NCBI GenBank assembly: GCA_018822065.1
Contig: JAHJKV010000013.1
Location: 1-11,466 of the forward strand
Reading direction: 5' to 3'
DNA length: 11,466 nt
From: Pseudomonadota bacterium
GTDB taxonomy: Bacteria; Desulfobacterota; Desulfovibrionia; Desulfovibrionales; Desulfovibrionaceae
The notes beneath the pieces were generated by a model that searched no databases, had not been told where the DNA came from, and saw nothing but the letters and a program-made list of their open reading frames with translations. The position numbers and the translations under genes were made by a program. Positions 5,961 to 11,466 of the stretch are shown in pieces (the first letter of the stretch is position 1; the number at the start of each line of letters is the position of its first letter).

Positions 5961-8900
5961 CCGAGCAGGGATATCACGTGTTGCTCGTGGAGGACGAGGA
6001 GGCGCACGCCGAGCTTATCTCCATGGCGTTTTCACGCAGTGGACATGCCTTCCATCTCACCCATGTCGACAACCTGGAAAAGGCTAGGCAGGCGCTTGCC
6101 GAACAGCCGCCGGACATGATCCTTGTGGATTGGATGCTGCCCGACGGCAAGGGGCTTGATCTGCTCAAATCGAGCCCTGCGGCCGAAAAATGTCCTTTCG
6201 TGGTCATGACCAGCCACGGGAGCGAACAGGTGGCAGTAGATGCACTCAAGGCAGGTGCCCTGGACTATATCGTCAAGTCTCCCATGGCTTTTGAGCAAAT
6301 GCCTCATGCCGCCAGGCGGGCTATTCGGGAGTGGACCAATATCCAGGAACGGCGGCTTGCCGAGGAAAAATACCGGTCCATCGTTGAGGATGCCCCGGTG
6401 GGTATCATCTCCACCACTTTGGACGGCAAGATACTCTCTGCCAATCCCGCGATTGCACAGATGTACGGGTATACATCCGGGGAAGAAGGGACCCAAGTCC
6501 TGGGCAACATCTTCCAACACGTTGATGACATGGAGGAGCACCATCGGCTCCTTGATGTCATTAACGAACACGGCTTGGTTTCCGACTATCAGATGCGGCA
6601 TGTGCGGAGCGACGGCTCTGCCATTTGGGTGTCATATACTGCCCGAGCAGTGAAGAACGAACAAGGCGAGGTTACGTCCCTAGAAGGTTTTCTGACTGAC
6701 ATCACCCAGCGAAAACTGGCCGAGGAGCAGTTGAAGAACTACCAGGACCATCTGGAACGGGAGGTTTTGGAACGGACAAAGGAATTGCAAGAGTCAAGGC
6801 AGCAATTTTCCGACATCATTGAATTTTTGCCCGATGCCACCTTTGTAGTGAACGAGGAGGGAGTGGTTGTCGCCTGGAATCAGGCCATGGAGGAATTGAC
6901 CCGTGTGTCCAAGGACCGGATTCTCGGCAAGGGCAATCATGAATATGGCATACATTTGTACGGGGTCCGAAAGCCCGTGCTCATCGATCTCATCCTGGCG
7001 GGCAAGGCCCATGCCTTGCGACGCGATTCGGAAGGAGCCGTGGCCTTCCGGGTGGAAACTTTTCTTGAACGATTGCGCGGTGGCAAGGGAGCTTTCGTCT
7101 CCATCAAGGCGTCGCCACTCCTGGACAAGCAGGGACGGATTATCGGGGCCATCGAATCCGTGCGTGACATCACCATCCGCAAGCAGGCCGAAATGGCGCT
7201 CAAGGAACAGCTTACTTTTGTCCAGGCGTTGATCGACGCCATTCCGACTCCTATTTACTACCGGGATGCGGACGGCTATTTCAAGCTCAGCAACCATGCC
7301 TTCGAGGTCATGGTCGGGCTTTCTCGGGAGGAGATCGTCGGTAAGCCGGTCGCGTCGATTTTCAAGGCGGACCTGGTGGAGCATCTTCAGCAGTTGGAGC
7401 AGCCGCTGTTGGATGGACAGGACCAATTGGTCTTTGAAACCGAGGTGCTGTCCAAGTCTTTGCCTTTCGAGGCTGTCATGGTGCACAAAGCTGCGCACAA
7501 GGACCTGGACGGCAGGGTGCTTGGCATCGTCTCCGTGATCACCGACATCACTCAGAGAAAGCACATGGAAGGGGAGCTCATTCAGGCCAAGGAGTTGGCT
7601 GAGGCTGCCAGTCAGGCCAAGAGTCGTTTCCTGGCCACCATGAGCCACGAAATACGAACCCCGCTCAACGCCATTATGGGATTGACCGACATCACACTCC
7701 ATTCGGAACTTGACCCTCCGCAGCAGCAGAATTTGCTGGCGGTCATGGACTCGGCCCGGCATCTGCTGGAAGTGATCAACGACATTCTTGATTTTTCGAA
7801 AATCGAAGCTGACAAACTGGAACTGGAAGAGGTGGATTTCAATCTGGCAGCCACCCTGGAGCCCCTACGCCATACATATACCATCCAGGCGGAGAACAAG
7901 GGGGTGGCCCTTGCCCTGGAGCTGGACCCGGCCATTCCGCCCGCCCTCAAGGGTGATCCCTTTCGCCTCAGACAGATACTTATCAACCTGTTGGGCAATG
8001 CCTTGAAATTCACCCAGCAGGGGTCCGTGACGCTCAACGTGGGACTCATGGAGTTTGCGCCGGACGAATCGACGGTGACCCTGGAGTTCCGCGTGAGCGA
8101 CAGTGGCATCGGCATACCCGAGGACAAGCAGAAGCTCATCTTTGAGAGTTTCAGCCAGGGGGAGGGCAATATCAGCCGCCGATACGGCGGGACAGGACTG
8201 GGCCTTTCCATCAGTTCCCGGCTGGTCAAGATGATGGGCGGCAACCTGACAGTTTCCAGTGCAAGCGGCCAAGGCAGCGAGTTTTATTTTGCCGTCCGTT
8301 TTGCCATCGGCCAGGCTGTGTCCAGGGCAGTCACAGGCGTGACTCCAGCCGATCATGCCTTGCAGATCCTGGTCGCTGAGGACAATGAACTCAATGCCAA
8401 GGTGACTGTGGCGCTGTTGAAGCGCATGGGCCATCAAGCCATATCTGTATATGATGGAGCCGAGGCGGTGGAAGCTTTGAGCCGTGGACATTTTGACCTG
8501 GTGTTCATGGATCTTGAGATGCCCAACATGGACGGGCTCGAAGCGACGCAGCGTATCCGTTTCGGGGAATCAGGCAGGGATGAGGCATCCGTTCCCATCG
8601 TGGCCATGACGGCCCACGCCCTGGACGAGGTGCGCCAGCAATGTCTGGATGCGGGCATGAACGGGTTTGTGACCAAGCCGATTGAATTTCATCGCCTGGA
8701 AAAGGCGGTGGAGGAAATGCTCTCCCTCGTGACAGCCAAGGCCGAGGGCAAGACGTTGATCGGAGAAGGGGCACAGGAGGACGAATCGCTCATCCTGGAC
8801 TGGGAAGACTTCCTTCTGGACCTGGGTGGTAATGAGGAACTCATGCGGACCTTTTATGGCGACTTTATCGACAATCTCCCCGAAACCGTCGAGAAGCTGA

Positions 8901-9118
8901 ATGAAGCGCTGCGTCTTGGCCAGGTGGAGCAGGCCCTGCGGGTAGCCCACACGCTCAAGGGGTCGGCGGGCACGGCCCGCGCTTGGCGGGTGAGCCGGAC
9001 GGCAGCCGAACTGGAGACTGCTGGCCGGAACCACGGATTGGAGGGCATGCGCGGCATCGCGCCACGTTTGAATGACGAGGTCTCCTTGACAGTCCAAGCC
9101 CTTGAGCGTTTCCAATAG
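5957..9118 (+). CDS. Soluble hybrid histidine kinase 2 (REC-PAS-PAS-PAS-HisKA-HATPase-REC-HPt)
   Basis: A 1053-residue cytoplasmic multistep kinase; no membrane segment is seen. Order: receiver (about 5-125) with LLVEDEEAHAEL and acceptor Asp58 in VDWMLPDG; PAS1 (about 138-252) ending LTDITQRK; a charged, likely coiled-coil link (253-280); PAS2 (about 281-405) bearing YGIHLYGVRKPVLIDLI; PAS3 (about 420-535); HisKA with His564 in TMSHEIRTP; HATPase with Asn681, Asp715 in DSGIGIP and GGTGLGL from 744; receiver with acceptor Asp852 in LVFMDLEMPNMDG; C-terminal HPt (about 950-1050) with His998 in AHTLKGSAG. It thus has the full His-Asp-His part of a phosphorelay and the only HPt in the window, so it may feed the stand-alone receivers and the N-terminal receiver of kinase 1. 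ATG 5957 lies in the ATGA overlap. What the PAS domains sense is unknown. Confidence 0.95.
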   Translation: MTEQGYHVLLVEDEEAHAELISMAFSRSGHAFHLTHVDNLEKARQALAEQPPDMILVDWMLPDGKGLDLLKSSPAAEKCPFVVMTSHGSEQVAVDALKAGALDYIVKSPMAFEQMPHAARRAIREWTNIQERRLAEEKYRSIVEDAPVGIISTTLDGKILSANPAIAQMYGYTSGEEGTQVLGNIFQHVDDMEEHHRLLDVINEHGLVSDYQMRHVRSDGSAIWVSYTARAVKNEQGEVTSLEGFLTDITQRKLAEEQLKNYQDHLEREVLERTKELQESRQQFSDIIEFLPDATFVVNEEGVVVAWNQAMEELTRVSKDRILGKGNHEYGIHLYGVRKPVLIDLILAGKAHALRRDSEGAVAFRVETFLERLRGGKGAFVSIKASPLLDKQGRIIGAIESVRDITIRKQAEMALKEQLTFVQALIDAIPTPIYYRDADGYFKLSNHAFEVMVGLSREEIVGKPVASIFKADLVEHLQQLEQPLLDGQDQLVFETEVLSKSLPFEAVMVHKAAHKDLDGRVLGIVSVITDITQRKHMEGELIQAKELAEAASQAKSRFLATMSHEIRTPLNAIMGLTDITLHSELDPPQQQNLLAVMDSARHLLEVINDILDFSKIEADKLELEEVDFNLAATLEPLRHTYTIQAENKGVALALELDPAIPPALKGDPFRLRQILINLLGNALKFTQQGSVTLNVGLMEFAPDESTVTLEFRVSDSGIGIPEDKQKLIFESFSQGEGNISRRYGGTGLGLSISSRLVKMMGGNLTVSSASGQGSEFYFAVRFAIGQAVSRAVTGVTPADHALQILVAEDNELNAKVTVALLKRMGHQAISVYDGAEAVEALSRGHFDLVFMDLEMPNMDGLEATQRIRFGESGRDEASVPIVAMTAHALDEVRQQCLDAGMNGFVTKPIEFHRLEKAVEEMLSLVTAKAEGKTLIGEGAQEDESLILDWEDFLLDLGGNEELMRTFYGDFIDNLPETVEKLNEALRLGQVEQALRVAHTLKGSAGTARAWRVSRTAAELETAGRNHGLEGMRGIAPRLNDEVSLTVQALERFQ

Positions 9119-9144
9119 ATCCATTTCACCACGGCCCCTTGTTC

Positions 9145-9174
9145 CGGCGCGGGTTCCAGCTTGGAATTGTGCCG
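9145..9174 (+). terminator. Hairpin after the chemosensory operon, possible weak terminator
   Basis: TTCCA (9154-9158) and TGGAA (9162-9166) flank a GCT loop; the stem extends through CGGCGCGG (9145-9152) against TTGTGCCG (9167-9174), with one bulged G at 9153. The outer stem uses three G.U pairs, which form only in a + strand transcript, so an RNA hairpin on the 3' end of the operon is more likely than a DNA site. A run of seven T lies at 9192-9198, about 17 bases after the stem, too far for a standard intrinsic terminator. It may instead protect the mRNA end or act with Rho. Confidence 0.4.
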
Positions 9175-9261
9175 CGTGATGACATCTTCCGTTTTTTTCA
9201 GTAGGTAAATAAACGTACGGTCCATGCCGACGTGTCGTCGCCCGTTGGCATTTGAGCCTTA

Positions 9262-9275
9262 AACCACGTGTGGTT
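9262..9275. promoter_or_regulatory. 14-base palindrome, possible operator
   Basis: AACCAC and GTGGTT are perfect inverted arms around a GT centre. Partial outer symmetry follows: TTGAG at 9252-9256 and CTCAA at 9276-9280, offset by five bases on the left. There is no T tract after it on either strand, so it is not a terminator. It abuts a sigma-28-like promoter starting at 9277, the right place for a regulator site. I do not recognise the regulator. Confidence 0.4.
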
Positions 9276-9276
9276 C

Positions 9277-9303
9277 TCAAGATTGGGCGGTATCTGTCGA
9301 TAA
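9277..9303 (+). promoter_or_regulatory. Sigma-28 (FliA)-like promoter upstream of fcl
   Basis: TCAAGATT at 9277-9284, an 11-base spacer, and GTCGATAA at 9296-9303 match the FliA consensus TAAAGTTT-N11-GCCGATAA at 6 of 8 and 7 of 8 positions with exact spacing. It points toward the fcl gene, whose start is about 230 bases on, implying a leader of a little over 200 bases. If real it would tie the fucose-type sugar genes to late flagellar expression. No comparably good sigma-70 or sigma-54 site was seen in this interval. The call rests on consensus match only. Confidence 0.4.
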
Positions 9304-9415
9304 GACGGGCATGGATTGTCGTGGGGAATGAAGCGCAACATCTTGGAAAATGATTCACCATGTGAAGAATTTAAGGGTTTGTTGGTCTGATTTCTGCATT
9401 CTCTAGCGTCGGTAT

Positions 9416-9455
9416 CTTTTTCCACGTCATCGCTTGAGCGAGGTCGCGGAAAAGG
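9416..9455. promoter_or_regulatory. Long imperfect dyad ahead of fcl (leader hairpin or operator)
   Basis: A 40-base inverted repeat centred near 9435.5. The outer arms 9416-9426 and 9445-9455 pair at ten of eleven positions, including one G.T pair, with one A-C mismatch at 9424/9447. Further in, 9428 pairs with 9443, and TCGCT (9430-9434) pairs with AGCGA (9437-9441) around TG. All pairs keep one register. The arms run T-rich to A-rich, opposite to an intrinsic terminator, and no T tract follows. It lies about 80 bases before the fcl start. Confidence 0.45.
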
Positions 9456-9535
9456 AACACAGGACGGAGCAAGGCAGGGCGCCTGAAGGGGCGTCTCCCA
9501 GGGGCGTGAAATTATGATTTCCCAAGAGGTAGAGC

Positions 9536-10483
9536 ATGGATACTTCTGAGCGGATATTTGTTGCCGGACACCGCGGCCTGGTGGGCTCGGCCATTGTCCG
9601 CGCCCTCAAGGATGGCGGTTGGAACAACCTGCTGCTCCGTACTCATGCGGAACTGGACTTGACCAGCCAGGCCGGGGTGGACGCCTTTTTCAGGGCCGAG
9701 CGTCCGGACAGGGTGTTTCTGGCTGCGGCCCGGGTGGGCGGCATCCACGCCAACGACACCTATCCGGTGGACTTCATCCGCGATAATCTTTTCATCCAGG
9801 CCAATGTCATCGACGCCGCCTTCCGCCACGGAACCCGCAAGCTGCAGTTCCTCGGCTCCTCCTGCATCTACCCCCGCATGGCCTCCCAGCCCATGCCTGA
9901 GGAGGCCCTGCTCACCAGTCCTCTGGAGCCTACCAACCAATGGTATGCCGTGGCCAAGATCGCCGGCATCAAGCTCTGCCAGGCCCTGCGCATCCAGCAC
10001 GGGTTCGATGCCATAAGCATCATGCCCACCAATCTCTACGGGCCGGGCGACAATTTTCACCCCGAGAACTCACATGTCATCCCCGGACTCATGCGCCGTT
10101 TCCACGAGGCCAAGGAGGCCGGGGCCGCACACGTGGACATCTGGGGCACGGGCCGGGTTCTGCGCGAATTTCTCCATGTGGACGACCTGGCCGAGGCCTG
10201 CCTGTTTCTGATGCAGCATTACGCCGACACCCGGATCATCAACGTCGGCAGCGGCGTGGAGGTGACCATTCGCGAACTGGCTGAAACCATGGCGCGTGTG
10301 GTTGGTTTCCAGGGCGAACTGCGCTTTGTCCGGCCTGAGATGGACGGCACCCCGCGCAAACTTGTGGACAGCTCGCGCCTGAAGAGCATGGGCTGGAAGC
10401 AGACGCGGGAATTGGGACAGGGGCTGGCAGAGACCTATGCCTGGTTCCTCGAAAACCATGTTTCCGGCAGGAGCGGTGCATGA
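9536..10483 (+). CDS. fcl: GDP-L-fucose synthase (GDP-4-keto-6-deoxymannose epimerase/reductase)
   Basis: The enzyme turns GDP-4-keto-6-deoxy-D-mannose into GDP-L-fucose with NADPH, in the cytosol, supplying fucose for surface glycans. The 315-residue product is an extended short-chain dehydrogenase of usual length. Nucleotide binding is shown by VAGHRGLVGSA (residues 9-19). Catalytic residues match those of the E. coli enzyme each shifted by one: Ser108, Cys110 in GSSCIYP, Tyr137 and Lys141 in YAVAKIAG, and His180 in ENSHVIPG. AAGAGG at 9524-9529 sets ATG 9536. The stop overlaps the next gene (ATGA), so it is coupled to the glycosyltransferase. The partner GDP-mannose 4,6-dehydratase (gmd) is not in the window and may lie beyond it or elsewhere. 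The name wcaG is also used. Confidence 0.95.
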   Translation: MDTSERIFVAGHRGLVGSAIVRALKDGGWNNLLLRTHAELDLTSQAGVDAFFRAERPDRVFLAAARVGGIHANDTYPVDFIRDNLFIQANVIDAAFRHGTRKLQFLGSSCIYPRMASQPMPEEALLTSPLEPTNQWYAVAKIAGIKLCQALRIQHGFDAISIMPTNLYGPGDNFHPENSHVIPGLMRRFHEAKEAGAAHVDIWGTGRVLREFLHVDDLAEACLFLMQHYADTRIINVGSGVEVTIRELAETMARVVGFQGELRFVRPEMDGTPRKLVDSSRLKSMGWKQTRELGQGLAETYAWFLENHVSGRSGA

Positions 10484-11319
10484 GCCAGCCCCGGCTGATC
10501 TCCGTGGTGGTGCCCACCTACAATCAGGCCGAGTATCTCGGAGCCTGCCTGGACTCCATCATGTTCCAGGACTACCCGAACCTGGAGCTGATTGTAATCG
10601 CCGACCCCTCCCCGGACCAGACCTCCGAGGTCCTGGCCGAGTTTGCCCGTGCCGTGAACCAGGACACGGTGTCCTTTGCCTCGAAACTGGAGGAGGATGG
10701 GGAGGTCTCGCGCACAACGCACCCCCGCTACCCCCAGATCGGGCGCAGGCTGGTCATCGTGGAAAACCACGAGCGGCTGGGCCATACCCCGTCCTACAAC
10801 AGGGGGTTCGAGCTGGCCACGGGCGACTATTGCACCTATGTCGCATCCGACGACATCTGCCACCCGCAGTGGCTCTCGGAGATGGCCGCGCCCCTGGACC
10901 AGAACGAGGCGGACTTCGTCTACACCGACATGTTCATTTTCGACGACCAGGGCCGCATCCTGCGGGAGTTCAAACTGCCGGACTATGATTTCAAGGCCTG
11001 CTTCTGCGACTGGTATCTGTGCGGGGTCTCCAAGCTCTACCGTCGTCAGTTGCATGAGCGGCTGGGATATTACGACCCTGGATTCACGGCCAACGATCAC
11101 GAGTGCTACCAACGTTTCGCCCTGGGGGGCGTGCGGTTCAAACACCTGGCCAAGACCCTGTACAGCGTTCGCACCCACGAAGGCCGTCAGAACGACGTGC
11201 ACACTGCGGCAAGCTGGAAAAAGCTCCTGGCGGAATCGGGCGGTCTGGTTCGCCAGGCCCGGGCGGTGCTGGACGGAAAGCTTGATGAAATATCACCCAG
11301 CCACGGTGTTGGGAGCTGA
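10480..11319 (+). CDS. Family 2 glycosyltransferase
   Basis: A 279-residue GT-A fold transferase expected to move a sugar from a nucleotide donor onto a glycan or protein; no membrane segment is seen. The N terminus VVVPTYNQAEYLGACLDSI (9-27) and LIVIADPSPDQT (37-48) are classic GT2 donor-site strands. A metal-binding type Asp pair is at 124-125 in YVASDDICHP, and FTANDHECYQRF in the C-terminal half resembles the region of the catalytic base. Residues about 57-90, between the first Asp loop and the VIVENHERLGHTPSYNRG segment, are longer than usual for small GT2 enzymes. The start ATG 10480 overlaps the fcl stop. The location suggests GDP-L-fucose or a related sugar as donor, but donor and acceptor cannot be read from sequence. 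Confidence 0.9.
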   Translation: MSQPRLISVVVPTYNQAEYLGACLDSIMFQDYPNLELIVIADPSPDQTSEVLAEFARAVNQDTVSFASKLEEDGEVSRTTHPRYPQIGRRLVIVENHERLGHTPSYNRGFELATGDYCTYVASDDICHPQWLSEMAAPLDQNEADFVYTDMFIFDDQGRILREFKLPDYDFKACFCDWYLCGVSKLYRRQLHERLGYYDPGFTANDHECYQRFALGGVRFKHLAKTLYSVRTHEGRQNDVHTAASWKKLLAESGGLVRQARAVLDGKLDEISPSHGVGS

Positions 11320-11321
11320 GC

Positions 11322-11466
11322 ATGTGTAGGTTTATGTCAATGACGCATCATTGCGACGAAGGGCAGAATGAAGTCACCCTGTCGTCTCGGTTCCATGCTG
11401 AACGCGGGAATCGGCAGGGAAGAAGGGTTGGCATACTCTGTTCATTCAGTGTACAAATTGATAGGA
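11322..11466 (+). CDS. Possible start of a further gene, cut by the window edge
   Basis: An ATG at 11322 has GGGAG at 11311-11315 six bases upstream and opens a frame that has no stop through the end of the window (48 codons, starting MCRFMSMTHH). In-frame ATG codons at 11334 and 11340 are alternatives. Against it, the residue content is not protein-like (many Arg, Cys, His and Ser) and codon use differs from the genes before it. The same stretch contains a promoter-like sequence at 11428-11457, so it may be intergenic instead. I do not recognise a product. Confidence 0.25.
   Translation, partial: MCRFMSMTHHCDEGQNEVTLSSRFHAERGNRQGRRVGILCSFSVQIDR
11428..11457 (+). promoter_or_regulatory. Sigma-70-like promoter candidate near right edge
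   Basis: TTGGCA (5 of 6 to TTGACA) and TACAAA (4 of 6 to TATAAT) are separated by 18 bases in a locally AT-richer stretch. It would drive a gene starting outside the window. Matches of this strength arise by chance, so this is only a candidate. Confidence 0.25.

Larger units (their letters stand above)
9119..9535. other. Gene-free interval of 417 bases between the chemosensory operon and the sugar operon
   Basis: No + strand reading frame here has a convincing start and length. Minus-strand frames run through it and on into the end of kinase 2 with no recognisable protein. From left to right it holds a hairpin at 9145-9174, seven T at 9192-9198, a palindrome at 9262-9275, a sigma-28-like promoter at 9277-9303, a 20-codon frame at 9328-9390 of doubtful meaning, a long imperfect dyad at 9416-9455, and a G-rich leader ending in the fcl ribosome site AAGAGG at 9524-9529. 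Base composition is lower in GC than the genes on either side. Confidence 0.7.

Noticed and set aside
8570..9361. Long minus-strand open frames over the end of kinase 2 and the intergenic stretch (8570-9361, 8854-9225, 9198-9425)
   Set aside because: Some parts read plausibly as protein (such as LLKKTEDVITRHNSKLEP), but most of their length is antisense to a firmly identified HPt domain, there is no recognisable family, and the plausible parts are split between frames. I treat them as shadows, though a decayed gene fragment near 9119-9310 cannot be fully excluded.
9328..9390. A 20-codon frame (MKRNILENDSPCEEFKGLLV) in the fcl leader
   Set aside because: The ATG has G4 too close upstream for a good ribosome site, it is very short, and nothing in its content resembles an attenuator peptide.
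9470..9510. G-rich leader with small GC palindromes as a riboswitch
   Set aside because: No match to the conserved core of any riboswitch I know, including c-di-GMP types; the possible stems are short.
9524..9535. GGTAGAGC before fcl as an ops/JUMPstart element for RfaH
   Set aside because: Only the GGTAG core agrees; the GGCGGTAG element is not matched, and the position coincides with the ribosome-binding site.

Overview
The window reads as a piece of a chromosome from a motile, moderately GC-rich Gram-negative bacterium. The mix of CheB, CheD, an HDOD protein, CheX-type phosphatases, stand-alone receivers and large soluble hybrid kinases is most like deltaproteobacteria of the Desulfovibrio type. 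That placement is an inference from gene content and style; no lineage marker is present. All recognised genes lie on the + strand.

Region 1 (1-9118) is a tightly packed chemosensory and two-component operon with no gap above about 40 bases. In order it carries: the C-terminal end of the CheB methylesterase; CheD receptor deamidase; an HDOD-domain protein whose frame is broken in a run of 11 C; a CheY-like single receiver; two different CheX-type phosphatases; two stand-alone Rcp1-like receivers; hybrid kinase 1 (REC-PAS-HisKA-HATPase-REC); and hybrid kinase 2 (REC-PAS-PAS-PAS-HisKA-HATPase-REC-HPt). Several junctions overlap by 1 to 7 bases, as expected for translational coupling. The last four genes all begin with a receiver of one subfamily (EDDEAHAE or EDEEAHAE near the N terminus), which points to local duplication. 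CheB and CheD adjust the receptors, the kinases and receivers form a soluble phosphorelay whose only visible HPt is in kinase 2, and the CheX proteins are candidates for removing phosphate from CheY or the other receivers.

Region 2 (9119-9535) is 417 bases without a convincing gene, but it holds signals. These are a G.U-rich hairpin just after the operon, a 14-base palindrome, a good sigma-28 (FliA)-type promoter match directly beside it, and a long imperfect dyad of about 40 bases in what would be the leader of the next operon.

Region 3 (9536-11319) holds two overlapping sugar genes: GDP-L-fucose synthase with all known catalytic residues, and a family 2 glycosyltransferase. They could serve LPS or capsule, or glycosylation of flagellin; the sigma-28-like promoter and the chemotaxis neighbourhood make the flagellar option worth testing. 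Region 4 (11320-11466) may hold the start of another gene or only a promoter for one beyond the window.

No rRNA, tRNA, CRISPR array, insertion sequence or integrase was seen.
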